Assembly: GCA_020634615.1 (NCBI GenBank)
Contig: JACKBI010000001.1
Location: 1-64,000 of the forward strand
Source: Anaerolineales bacterium
GTDB lineage: Bacteria; Chloroflexota; Anaerolineae; JAAEKA01
Reading direction: 5' to 3'
Length of the DNA: 64,000 bases
Numbering within the stretch: position 1 is the first letter of the stretch; each line of letters starts with the position of its first letter. Positions 8,824-16,583 of the stretch are shown here, in pieces. The notes below the pieces were generated by a model. The model saw only the letters and a program-made list of their open reading frames with translations. It ran no database searches and was not told where the DNA came from. The translations under genes were made by a program, and so were the position numbers.

Positions 8824-9118
8824 TGAAAGTTAAGAAAATAAACCGGCAATTGCATCGTGACGCTCGCCGGAGGCTGAAAGCCGTCCGGCTACAACGTGGA
8901 AGGCCCTGCGGGCCTGGATTCCAGCCCTGGAAGAAGCTTGTTTGAAAAGTCGCCCGTTCCTTCGGATCCGTCAACACGGTAGCCTGCGGTCGTAGGCCAG
9001 GCGATCAGTCGGCGACTTTGAAGTCATTTCTTAACAGCTTCATAAGGCATCTTACCTGGCAACGCCGCATGCTCGCCAACCATATCCCTGTTTTTTCCAA
9101 TCACCTGAGAGCACTCCT
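8824..9118. other. intergenic region before pgi
   Basis: No convincing gene. The sequence contains a 9-base inverted repeat, AAAGTCGCC at 8946-8954 and GGCGACTTT at 9011-9019, too far apart to be a simple terminator. I see no clear promoter for pgi. Confidence 0.5.
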
Positions 9119-10744
9119 ATGACCCCACAGTTAACCACCTTGCCCGCCTGGCAAGCTCTCCAGACACATTACGACAGCATCCGCGACACCCACCTGCGTG
9201 ACCTGTTCGCCGACGATCCCGAACGCGGCCGGCTGATGGTCGTGGAGGCTGCCGGGCTGTACTTCGACTACTCCAAGCACCGCGTCACCCGCGAGACCAT
9301 CAACCTGCTGCTGGCGCTGGCCGAGGCGCGCGGCTTGCAGGACCACATCGACGCCATGTTCCGCGGCGACAAGATCAACATCACCGAGGACCGGGCTGTC
9401 CTGCACGTGGCCCTGCGCGCGCCGCTGAACGCCGAAATCTTCGTGGACGGCGAGAACGTGGTGCCGGAGGTGCACGATGTCTTGCAGCGCATGGCCGCGT
9501 TCTCGGTACAGGTGCGCAGCGGGCGCTGGACCGGCCACACCGGCAAGCCGATCCGCAACGTGGTCAACATCGGCATCGGCGGCTCCGATCTGGGGCCGGT
9601 CATGGCCTACGAGGCGTTGCGCCACTACAGCCGACGCGACATGACCTTTCGCTTCGTCAGCAACGTGGACGCCACCGATTTCGCCGAGGCAACCCACGAC
9701 CTGGACCCGGCCGAGACGCTGTTCATCATCGCCAGCAAAACCTTCACCACACTGGAGACCATGACCAACGCGCATACAGCGCGGGCCTGGATGCTCCGTG
9801 CGCTGGGCGATGAAACGGCGGTTGCCAGGCATTTCGTGGCGCTTTCGACCAACGCCGAAGGAGTTGCAGCGTTCGGCATCGACACCGCCAATATGTTCGG
9901 CTTCTGGGACTGGGTAGGCGGCCGCTACAGCATGGACTCGGCCATCGGCCTGTCCACCATGCTGGCCATCGGCCCCGACAACTTCTACGAGCTGCTGGCC
10001 GGCTTCCATACCATGGACGACCACTTCCACAGCGCGCCGCTGCGCCGCAACATCCCGGCGCTGATGGGCCTGCTCAACGTGTGGTACAGCGACTTCTTCG
10101 GTGCGGAGACGGTGGCGGTGCTGCCCTACGACCAGTACCTGAAGCGCTTCCCGGCCTACCTGCAACAGCTGACCATGGAAAGCAACGGCAAGCGGGTCAC
10201 GCTGGCCGGCGAGCCGGTAGACTACGAGACCGGCCCGATTTACTGGGGCGAGCCGGGCACCAACGGCCAGCACTCGTTCTACCAGTTGATTCACCAGGGC
10301 ACCAAGCTGATCCCGTGCGACTTCATCGGCTTCAACCGGTCGCTTAACCCGCTGGGCAGCCACCACGACCTGCTGATGGCCAATGTCTTTGCCCAAAGCC
10401 AGGCGCTGGCCTTTGGCAAGACCGAGGAAGAGGTGCTGGCCGAGGGTGTCCCCGCCTGGCTGGCGCCGCACCGCACCTTCCCTGGCAACCGGCCCAGCAG
10501 CACCATTCTGGCCAACGAGTTGACGCCGCGGCTGCTGGGCACGCTGGTGGCGCTCTACGAGCACAGCGTCTTCACCCAGGGCGTGATCTGGGACATCAAT
10601 CCCTTCGACCAGTGGGGCGTCGAGTTGGGCAAGGTGCTGGCCAAGCGCATCGCTCCCGAACTGAGCAGCGCCGTTGAGCCGGATCTGGCCCACGACAGCT
10701 CGACCAACGAATTGATTCGCCGCTACCGCAGCCGGCGGGCATAG
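9119..10744 (+). CDS. pgi: glucose-6-phosphate isomerase
   Basis: 541 residues, the length of the long bacterial/eukaryotic form. It interconverts glucose-6-phosphate and fructose-6-phosphate in the cytosol. Characteristic motifs are NIGIGGSDLGPVMAYEAL, SKTFTTLETMTNA (sugar-phosphate loop), GGRYSMDSAIGLS and the C-terminal VIWDINPFDQWGVELGK signature; the QHSFYQLIHQGTKLIPCDFIG region contains the catalytic His. It is followed 22 bases later by rpiB and then rpe, forming a sugar-phosphate operon. Confidence 0.96.
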   Translation: MTPQLTTLPAWQALQTHYDSIRDTHLRDLFADDPERGRLMVVEAAGLYFDYSKHRVTRETINLLLALAEARGLQDHIDAMFRGDKINITEDRAVLHVALRAPLNAEIFVDGENVVPEVHDVLQRMAAFSVQVRSGRWTGHTGKPIRNVVNIGIGGSDLGPVMAYEALRHYSRRDMTFRFVSNVDATDFAEATHDLDPAETLFIIASKTFTTLETMTNAHTARAWMLRALGDETAVARHFVALSTNAEGVAAFGIDTANMFGFWDWVGGRYSMDSAIGLSTMLAIGPDNFYELLAGFHTMDDHFHSAPLRRNIPALMGLLNVWYSDFFGAETVAVLPYDQYLKRFPAYLQQLTMESNGKRVTLAGEPVDYETGPIYWGEPGTNGQHSFYQLIHQGTKLIPCDFIGFNRSLNPLGSHHDLLMANVFAQSQALAFGKTEEEVLAEGVPAWLAPHRTFPGNRPSSTILANELTPRLLGTLVALYEHSVFTQGVIWDINPFDQWGVELGKVLAKRIAPELSSAVEPDLAHDSSTNELIRRYRSRRA

Positions 10745-10766
10745 TGAACACCGAAAGGAACCGACC

Positions 10767-11225
10767 ATGGTTATCGCCGTTGCAGCCGACCACGCCGGCT
10801 ACGAAGTCAAGGAAGTAGTCGCGGACCATTTGCGTTCGGAAGGCTACGAGGTGCTGGACCTCGGCGTTGATACAGCAGATGTGCCCAGCGATTACCCGGA
10901 CGCGGCCGCCGCAGTTGCGCAGGCGATTCGCACTGGCGAAGCTGAGCGCGGCGTGCTGGTCTGCGGCAGCGGCGTCGGCGTCTCGGTAGCCGCCAACAAG
11001 TTCCCCGGCATCCGCGCCGCGATCTGCCACGACACGTACTCGGCGCATCAGGGCGTCGAGCACGACCAGATGAACGTGCTGGTGCTGGGCGGGCGCATCA
11101 TCGGCGCGGCGCTGGCGCGCGAGTTGGTGGACGCCTTCATGGCGGCGGAGTTCAGCGGCGAGGAACGGCATGTGCGCCGTGTGGACAAGGTGCTGGCCAT
11201 CGAGCGTGAGCAGATGACAGGGTGA
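10767..11225 (+). CDS. rpiB: ribose-5-phosphate isomerase B
   Basis: 152 residues of the RpiB/LacAB family, which interconvert ribose-5-phosphate and ribulose-5-phosphate. Seen are the N-terminal AADHAGYEVKE, the Cys-containing VCGSGVGVSVAANK loop (usual CGTGIGMSIAANK) and HDTYSAHQGVEHDQMNVLVLGGR. It lies between pgi and rpe in the same direction, consistent with the non-oxidative pentose phosphate pathway. Confidence 0.94.
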   Translation: MVIAVAADHAGYEVKEVVADHLRSEGYEVLDLGVDTADVPSDYPDAAAAVAQAIRTGEAERGVLVCGSGVGVSVAANKFPGIRAAICHDTYSAHQGVEHDQMNVLVLGGRIIGAALARELVDAFMAAEFSGEERHVRRVDKVLAIEREQMTG

Positions 11226-11293
11226 CAGGGTGACAAGGTGACAGAGCATGACTACTGATGACTGATCACCGATTACCGATTACCGATCACCTG
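11216..11293. repeat. reiterated-word spacer between rpiB and rpe
   Basis: The end of rpiB and the spacer carry the word GGTGACA four times (11216-11245). After a short gap comes a second reiterated word, GATTACCGATTACCGATCACC (11269-11289 region). The arms are only partly complementary. It is one of several such spacers between 11 and 39 kb. Confidence 0.6.
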
Positions 11294-11309
11294 CAACAGG
11301 AAGCAACCC

Positions 11310-11975
11310 ATGAAACAAGGTAAGATAGCCCCTTCGATCCTGGCCGCTGACTTTTTGCGGCTGGGCGAGGAGATCGCCGCGGCCGAGGCGGGCGGCGCGG
11401 ACCGGATTCAACTGGACGTGATGGACGGCGTCTTTGTGCCTAACATCAGCTTCGGCATCCCCATCGTGCAGGCGACGCGGCGAGCCACAACGCTGCCGCT
11501 GGAGGCGCACTTGATGATCGTGCAGCCGGAGCGCTACCTGGCCGACTTCGCCAACGCCGGCGCCGACACCATCATCGTTCACCAGGAGGTCTCGCCGCAC
11601 CTGGACCGGACGTTGCACGCCATCAAAGAACTGGGCAAGAAGGCCGGCGTCGCCATCAACCCGTCGACGCCGGTGGCGATGCTGAGCGAGGTCATCGAAC
11701 TGCTGGACCTGGCGCTGGTGATGACCGTCAACCCTGGCTTTGGCGGCCAACGTTTCATCCCCGGCACGCTGCATAAGATCCGCCAACTGCGCCAGATCCT
11801 GGACGAGCGCAACCCAGCCTGTGAGATCGAGGTGGACGGCGGCATCGACGAGGCCACCATCCGCGCGGCCTACGATGCGGGCGCGACGGTATTCGTGGCT
11901 GGCACTGCCGTGTTTGGACATCCCGAAGGCGCGGCCGAAGGGGTACGCGGTTTGCTCGAAATCCTTCACCGGTAA
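11310..11975 (+). CDS. rpe: ribulose-phosphate 3-epimerase
   Basis: 221 residues, the normal family length. It interconverts ribulose-5-phosphate and xylulose-5-phosphate using a divalent metal. Motifs in order: SILAADFLRLGEE at the start, DVMDGVFVPNISFG (metal-binding Asp), HLMIVQPERYL, MTVNPGFGGQRF and VDGGID near the end. A perfect terminator follows 27 bases after the stop. Confidence 0.96.
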   Translation: MKQGKIAPSILAADFLRLGEEIAAAEAGGADRIQLDVMDGVFVPNISFGIPIVQATRRATTLPLEAHLMIVQPERYLADFANAGADTIIVHQEVSPHLDRTLHAIKELGKKAGVAINPSTPVAMLSEVIELLDLALVMTVNPGFGGQRFIPGTLHKIRQLRQILDERNPACEIEVDGGIDEATIRAAYDAGATVFVAGTAVFGHPEGAAEGVRGLLEILHR

Positions 11976-12002
11976 CGAGCGTCATATTCTGGCAACAAGC
12001 GG

Positions 12003-12030
12003 CGGGCAGCATTTCTATGCTGCCCGTTTT
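12003..12030 (+). terminator. rho-independent terminator after rpe
   Basis: Perfect 10-base stem CGGGCAGCAT / ATGCTGCCCG with a TTCT loop, followed at once by TTTT. It separates rpe from the fur promoter that starts 16 bases later. Confidence 0.85.
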
Positions 12031-12046
12031 CGCGTCCATCTGTCGC

Positions 12047-12074
12047 TTGACGAAACACCAGGAATGAATATAAT
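12047..12074 (+). promoter_or_regulatory. strong sigma-70-like promoter for the Fur-family gene
   Basis: TTGACG at 12047-12052 and a perfect TATAAT at 12069-12074 with a 16-base spacer. The expected start site, about 12081, falls inside the palindrome at 12074-12090. Confidence 0.75.
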
Positions 12075-12090
12075 TTAGAATAGTTCTAAA
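12074..12090. promoter_or_regulatory. Fur/PerR-box-like operator
   Basis: Palindrome TTTAGAA-TAG-TTCTAAA (7-3-7, perfect arms). It can also be read as a 7-1-7 element (TTAGAAT-A-GTTCTAA), the architecture of Fur and PerR boxes. It begins at the last base of the -10 box and covers the predicted start site, so a bound regulator would block transcription. Autoregulation by the downstream Fur-family protein is the simple inference. Confidence 0.6.
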
Positions 12091-12119
12091 CAAGTAATCA
12101 TTCTACGAAACAAGACGTT

Positions 12120-12184
12120 AGGTGACAGTGACTTTCGCTCCTTCCGTTGCACTACAGGAGTCTGCGATAAAGTGACTGTCACCT
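12120..12184. repeat. 16-base inverted repeat in the leader of the Fur-family gene
   Basis: Arms AGGTGACAGTGACTTT (12120-12135) and AAAGTGACTGTCACCT (12169-12184) are perfect complements with a 33-base loop. The right arm ends 13 bases before the ATG, so the structure could affect translation. There is no T-run, so it is not an ordinary terminator. Confidence 0.75.
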
Positions 12185-12197
12185 GAGAACAACCAAT

Positions 12198-12638
12198 ATG
12201 AACCGCTCAGAAAAACTACAACATGCCCTGCGCGTCGCTGGCCACCGGATGACGCCGCAGCGGCTGGCCATCTGCGACGTGCTGGCAGCCAGCGACGACC
12301 ATCCGACGCCCTATGTCGTCTACGAGCGGGTGCGCGTCCAGGTGCCGACGGTCAGCGTCGCGACGGTGTACAACACGCTGGGCGCGCTGCGCGATCTGGG
12401 CGCGATCGTCGAGATCGGCCTGGGGCGCAGCGAGGCGCACTACGAGCCGAACCTGGCGCCACACGCCAACCTGATCTGCCTGCAATGCGGCCGCATCAGC
12501 GACTTCGAAGGCCTGCCGATGCTGCAGATGGCATCGCAGATCGAGGCGTCCAGCGGCTTCGACATCAAGAACACCCGCATCGACGTGTACGGGGTGTGCC
12601 GCGAATGCCAGGGCGCGGATGACAGGGTGAGCGGGTGA
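12198..12638 (+). CDS. Fur/PerR-family metal-dependent transcriptional regulator
   Basis: 146 residues with an N-terminal winged helix (RMTPQRLAICDVL; SVATVYNTLGALRDLG recognition helix at about 52-68) and a C-terminal dimer domain. C94-x2-C97 and C134-x2-C137 form the structural zinc site. The regulatory-site positions of Bacillus PerR appear as H35, E83, H89 and D102, while the position of PerR H93 is Asn91, so peroxide sensing cannot be assumed. The C-terminal DVYGVCREC resembles PerR more than classical Fur. The gene has its own promoter with a Fur-box-like palindrome and is followed by a P1B-4 metal-efflux ATPase, its likely target. Confidence 0.88.
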   Translation: MNRSEKLQHALRVAGHRMTPQRLAICDVLAASDDHPTPYVVYERVRVQVPTVSVATVYNTLGALRDLGAIVEIGLGRSEAHYEPNLAPHANLICLQCGRISDFEGLPMLQMASQIEASSGFDIKNTRIDVYGVCRECQGADDRVSG

Positions 12639-12645
12639 CAAGGCG

Positions 12646-12796
12646 CTATAGTTCGTTAGTGAGTTAGTGCGATAGGTTCGTTGGCTACGAAAGTTGGATG
12701 CATATACTCAGCACCTGCTTCACCAATGATCGCACTGACGAACTGCTGAACTATCACACTATCGAACTAACACACCATCAAACTACCGAACTACCC
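12646..12796. repeat. reiterated-word hairpin spacer, fur to metal ATPase
   Basis: Left part (12646-12684) reiterates GTTCGTTAG / GTGAGTTAGTGCGATAG; right part (12726-12796) reiterates the complement as ATCGCACTGACGAACTG, CTATCACACTATCGAACTAAC and ACTACCGAACTACC. The arms pair as an imperfect long hairpin. The ATPase start codon follows immediately, with no clear ribosome site. Confidence 0.65.
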
Positions 12797-12797
12797 A

Positions 12798-15125
12798 ATG
12801 ACAACACTCGATCTACAACAGCAACACACACACCACGAACCGGGAGCGCTGAACCGCTGTGCGGCAATGCTGTACAACGCGTTGGCGCGCACGGCCGGCC
12901 TGTTCAGCGCGGAGGTGGACACGGCGCGCGGCGAGCTGATCCTGGAATATGACCCCAACACGTTGCTGGAGAGCGAGCTGCAAGCGGTCGCCTCGTCGCT
13001 GGCGACTGACCTGGACTCGCCCTTTCAGCAGTGCATCAATCGCGCCGGCGGCTACGCCTGCACCGCCTGCGCCGACGCGTTGAAGCTGGAACTGGAACGC
13101 CGCGGCCGGCTGGATGACTTCACCGTGCATCCTGGCCGCATGGCGGTGTCGCGCACCACTGCACCGGCTGAACGCGCAAGGCTGATCCGCTCGCTGGCCG
13201 CGCCGCCGGAAGAGGTGCAGGAAAAGAGCCGCTGGCCGTGGGACCGCTGGGATCCGCTGCACAAGCAGGCGGTTCTCACAGCTATCACCGCGCTGGGGAT
13301 CGCGGTCGGCTGGATCGGCGGCGCGGCCGGCCTGCCGCAGCCGTGGCCGCAGGTCGCGTACGTCGTCGCCTACCTGGCCGGCGGCTTCTACGGCGTGCGC
13401 AAGGGTCTGGCCGAACTGCGCCACGGGATCATCAACATCGACCTGCTGATGGTGCTGGCGGCCATCGGCGCGGCCATCATCGGCGACTGGCGCGAGGGCG
13501 CGATCCTGCTCTTCCTCTTCTCGCTGAGCAACACCCTGCAGGACTACGCGATGGGCCGCAGCCGCCGCGCCATCGAGTCGCTGATCAAGCTGCGCCCCGA
13601 GGAAGCGCTGGTGCGGCGCGGCGAGCTGGAGATGCTGATCAAGGTCGAAAACCTGCGGCTGGGCGACGTGGTAATCGTCAAACCGGGCGAGCGGCTGCCC
13701 ATCGACGGCGTGGTCGCGCGTGGCCAGTCCAGCGTAGACCAGTCCACCATCACCGGCGAGTCGGTACCGGTGGATGTCGCGCCCGGCAGCCCGGTCTTCG
13801 AGGGGACGCTCAACCAGTCGGGCGCGCTGGACATCGAGGTTACTCGCTTGCCCAGCGAGAGCACGCTGGCGCGCATCATCCAGTTGGTGGAAAACGCCCA
13901 GGAGCAGAAGGCCCCGACGCAGCGCTTCCTGGACGAGTTCGAGCAGAAGTACGCGCTGGGCGTCATCATCGTGACCGCGCTGGCCATCGTCGTGCCGGTG
14001 TTCGTCTTCAACCAACCCTTCGAGGCGACTTTCTACCGCGCCATGACGCTGTTGGTGGTCGCCAGCCCGTGCGCGCTGATCATCTCCGTGCCGGCGGCGA
14101 TCCTGAGCGCGATCGCCAACGCGGCCCGGCGCGGCATCCTCTTCAAGGGCGGCGCGCATCTGGAGAACATGGCGGCGGTCAAGGCAATTGCCTTCGACAA
14201 GACCGGCACGCTGACCCGCGGCAAGCCGGTGGTGACCGATGTGATCCCGCTGGGCTGTTGTAGCGAAACGGAACTGCTGACGCTGGCCGCGTCGGTGGAG
14301 TCGCGTTCCGAGCACCCCGTCGCGCAGGCGATGGTCAACGCTGCGCGCCAGCAGGGATTGTCCTTTGCGCCCTGTGAAGACCTGCAGGCCATCAGCGGCC
14401 GCGGCGCGTGCGCAACGGCTGCCGACGGGCGCGTCTATCTGATCGGCAACAAGGAACTGTTCGACGGCAAGCTCGAACTGGGCGACGATGTACTGGCGCA
14501 GTTGGATGCGCTGGAGATGCAGGGTCGCACCGCGATGCTGCTGGCTGAGCAGACAGAGGAAGGCGTTACGCTGTTCGGCCTCATCGCGGTGGCCGACGAA
14601 ATCCGACCCGAGGCGCGCGACGCGTTGCAGGCGCTGCGAGCCAAAGGCGTCGAGCACATCATCATGCTCACCGGCGACAACGAGCGCGTGGCGCGCGCCA
14701 TTGCCGAACAGGCGGGTGTGGACGAGTTCCGGGCCAGCCTGTTGCCCGAGGAAAAGGTGATCGCCGTCCGCGAGCTGCAGAAAACCTATGGCTCTGTGGG
14801 AATGGTGGGCGATGGAGTCAACGATGCGCCGGCGCTCGCGCTGGCCGATGTCGGCATCGCGATGGGCGCCGCCGGCACTGACGTCGCGCTGGAAGTGGCC
14901 GACGTGGTGCTGATGTCCGACGACCTGGAGAAGCTGGCCTACGTGCGCGACCTCAGCCGCCGGGCCAATCGCATCATCTGGGAGAACATCACCTTCGCGC
15001 TGGGCGTCATCGTGGTGCTGGTGACGGCTAACTTCCTGGTAGGCGTGCCGCTGCCGCTGGGCGTGGTGGCGCACGAAGGCAGCACGCTGATCGTGGTCTT
15101 CAACGGGCTGCGGCTGCTGCGCTAG
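12798..15125 (+). CDS. P1B-4-type metal-transporting ATPase (Co/Fe/Zn efflux)
   Basis: 775 residues. The membrane-entry motif is S423-P424-C425 (ASPCALIISVPAAI) and the C-terminal helix carries HEGST (759-763); SPC plus HEG(G/S)T defines the P1B-4 subgroup (CoaT, CtpD, PfeT, FrvA), which exports Co2+, Fe2+ or Zn2+. The phosphorylated Asp is D467 in AFDKTGTLTRGKP; TGES, TGDN and GDGVNDAPAL are present. The N-terminal region (about 1-140) is longer than in minimal P1B-4 pumps and has a CTAC motif (residues 91-94) and a His-rich start. Lying behind a Fur/PerR-like gene, it is plausibly a ferrous-iron exporter induced by iron or oxidant stress; the metal is inferred. Confidence 0.9.
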   Translation: MTTLDLQQQHTHHEPGALNRCAAMLYNALARTAGLFSAEVDTARGELILEYDPNTLLESELQAVASSLATDLDSPFQQCINRAGGYACTACADALKLELERRGRLDDFTVHPGRMAVSRTTAPAERARLIRSLAAPPEEVQEKSRWPWDRWDPLHKQAVLTAITALGIAVGWIGGAAGLPQPWPQVAYVVAYLAGGFYGVRKGLAELRHGIINIDLLMVLAAIGAAIIGDWREGAILLFLFSLSNTLQDYAMGRSRRAIESLIKLRPEEALVRRGELEMLIKVENLRLGDVVIVKPGERLPIDGVVARGQSSVDQSTITGESVPVDVAPGSPVFEGTLNQSGALDIEVTRLPSESTLARIIQLVENAQEQKAPTQRFLDEFEQKYALGVIIVTALAIVVPVFVFNQPFEATFYRAMTLLVVASPCALIISVPAAILSAIANAARRGILFKGGAHLENMAAVKAIAFDKTGTLTRGKPVVTDVIPLGCCSETELLTLAASVESRSEHPVAQAMVNAARQQGLSFAPCEDLQAISGRGACATAADGRVYLIGNKELFDGKLELGDDVLAQLDALEMQGRTAMLLAEQTEEGVTLFGLIAVADEIRPEARDALQALRAKGVEHIIMLTGDNERVARAIAEQAGVDEFRASLLPEEKVIAVRELQKTYGSVGMVGDGVNDAPALALADVGIAMGAAGTDVALEVADVVLMSDDLEKLAYVRDLSRRANRIIWENITFALGVIVVLVTANFLVGVPLPLGVVAHEGSTLIVVFNGLRLLR

Positions 15126-15211
15126 ACAAGATGTAACGTTTACAGCCAGCCGGCCATCCAATCCGTGACAGTTCATCGCGGACTGCCCCATAGTTATCAA
15201 GGAGAACAAAG

Positions 15212-15421
15212 ATGGCCGGTTTTCTCGACTTCATGCGAAGTGGTGTTGGGCGCATCTTGCGCATCGTGCTCGGTTTGGTGCTGATCTGGTTGGGCCTGAT
15301 GGGACCATTGGCCGGCTCAACCGGCGGCGCCATCGTTGCTGTGATCGGCGTTGTGCCGATCGTAATGGGTGTTTGGGGACCCTGTCTTGTGCAATTCCTG
15401 CCGTTCGGCGCCAAGGCATAG
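15212..15421 (+). CDS. DUF2892-type small membrane protein
   Basis: 69 residues with two hydrophobic helices (about 15-33 and 38-58) and a short amphipathic start, resembling the YgaP-like transmembrane domain family (DUF2892). A clear AAGGAGAAC site precedes the ATG. It follows the metal ATPase by 86 bases in the same direction and is closed by a strong terminator. The function of free-standing DUF2892 proteins is unknown. Confidence 0.75.
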   Translation: MAGFLDFMRSGVGRILRIVLGLVLIWLGLMGPLAGSTGGAIVAVIGVVPIVMGVWGPCLVQFLPFGAKA

Positions 15422-15445
15422 ACTATTCGCAACACAATCTGTAGA

Positions 15446-15486
15446 AAAACGACGGCCCGGGCTCAACGTCCGGGCCGTCGTTTTTC
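15446..15486 (+). terminator. terminator after the DUF2892 gene
   Basis: 15-base perfect stem (AAAACGACGGCCCGG / CCGGGCCGTCGTTTT) with a 9-base loop and a T-run. The flanking A-run means it could also work for the minus-strand gene ending at 15534. Confidence 0.85.
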
Positions 15487-15533
15487 AGTTGCCCATCTTC
15501 AACATCGGCAGCCAGACATGTAATCCGGCGTTA

Positions 15534-16490
15534 TCAGCGAGTCTGTTTCTGAAGAATGTCGTGCAGTTTGCCGACAGACAGATTGCCGCCGCTCATGACC
15601 AGGACGACCTTCTTGCCCGCCAGCCGATCCTTGATCTGCAAGGCCGCGGCCAGCGATGCTGCACCAGCGCCTTCGGCCAGGTTGTGGGTGTGCTGTAGCA
15701 GGGTGACGACCGCGGCGTCGATGTCGGCGTCGTCCACCAGCACGAAATCGTCCAGCATCTCACACATGATGCGCTGCGTGTTCTCGAAGGGGACGCGGGT
15801 TGCCAACCCCTCAGCGGTCGTGCGCATCTCGGCGCTGACCAGTTGGCCGCTGGCCCAGCTATGCTGCATGGCGGGCGCCTGCGCGGACTGGCAGCCGATG
15901 ACCTGGATGGCCGGGTTGACAGCCTTGGCGACGATGCCAGTGCCGCACGCGCCGCTGCCCGCGCCCACCGGCACCACGATCACGTCCACGTCAGGCAAAT
16001 CCTCCACGATCTCCAGCGCGTAGGTGCCGACGCCACAGATCAGTCGTTCGTCGGTGGGACCCACGAACAGGCCGCCGCGCTCGGCTGCGATCTGCGCCAT
16101 CCACTCGCGCGCCGCGTCGAAGTCGGGGCCGTGCAACACGACCTCCGCGCCGAGGCCGCGCATGGCCGCCACCTTGTCAGGATTGGCTGCCTCCGGCGCA
16201 GCGATGGTAACACGAACACCGTAGGCGCGGCCGGCAAAGGCGATGCTCTGGCCGTGGTTACCGGTGGACGCGGTGAAGATGCCGGCGGCCCGCTCAGCTT
16301 CGCTCAACCCGGCGACGAGGTTCAGCCCGCCGCGCACTTTGAACGCGCCGACCGGCTGGTGGTTCTCATGTTTCACCCAGACATGTGCGCCGAGAAGCTG
16401 GCTCAAGCCGGGGTAGTGATGCAGTGGCGTGGGTCGCAGGAAGCGATAGACGTTGGGACGGGCCGCGATGATGTCGTTTAGTGTTGGCAT
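15534..16490 (-). CDS. PLP-dependent threonine/serine ammonia-lyase family enzyme
   Basis: 318 residues of fold-type II. The PLP lysine is K51 in PVGAFKVRGG; STGNHGQSIAFAG binds the substrate carboxylate; the phosphate-binding loop is VGAGSGACG, and VMSGGN closes the site near the C-terminus. The length and lack of an ACT domain match catabolic threonine dehydratases, serine racemases or hydroxyaspartate ammonia-lyases rather than biosynthetic IlvA. ATG at 16490 gives the family's N-terminus; the frame upstream is open for 31 codons across a hairpin but shows no similarity. Exact substrate uncertain. Confidence 0.85.
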   Translation of the reverse strand: MPTLNDIIAARPNVYRFLRPTPLHHYPGLSQLLGAHVWVKHENHQPVGAFKVRGGLNLVAGLSEAERAAGIFTASTGNHGQSIAFAGRAYGVRVTIAAPEAANPDKVAAMRGLGAEVVLHGPDFDAAREWMAQIAAERGGLFVGPTDERLICGVGTYALEIVEDLPDVDVIVVPVGAGSGACGTGIVAKAVNPAIQVIGCQSAQAPAMQHSWASGQLVSAEMRTTAEGLATRVPFENTQRIMCEMLDDFVLVDDADIDAAVVTLLQHTHNLAEGAGAASLAAALQIKDRLAGKKVVLVMSGGNLSVGKLHDILQKQTR

Positions 16491-16542
16491 AGGAGGAGGG
16501 AGCGAAAAGAGGGAGAGGCAGGAAGCGAGACTCTGCGCGAAG

Positions 16543-16579
16543 CATCCTCCCGGAGGTTTTGGAAACCTCCGGGAGGATG
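16543..16579. repeat. perfect 17-base hairpin between two minus-strand genes
   Basis: Arms CATCCTCCCGGAGGTTT and AAACCTCCGGGAGGATG with a 3-base loop. It lies 5 bases past the stop of the mutarotase-like gene and 53 bases before the lyase start. There is no T-run on either strand, so it is an attenuator-like, REP-like or RNA-stabilising stem rather than a standard terminator. Confidence 0.8.
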
Positions 16580-16583
16580 GCAA

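Noticed and set aside
8946..9019. Inverted repeat AAAGTCGCC / GGCGACTTT as a terminator
   Set aside because: Only 9 bases per arm with a 56-base gap and no T-run; it may be chance.
9131..10768. Open frame of 545 codons opposite pgi
   Set aside because: Shadow of pgi, low-complexity composition, no motif.
12813..15209. Open frame of 798 codons on the minus strand opposite the metal ATPase
   Set aside because: Antisense shadow of a clear P1B-4 ATPase. The translation is rich in His, Gln, Arg and Ala without domain motifs, as expected from a GC-rich third-position effect.
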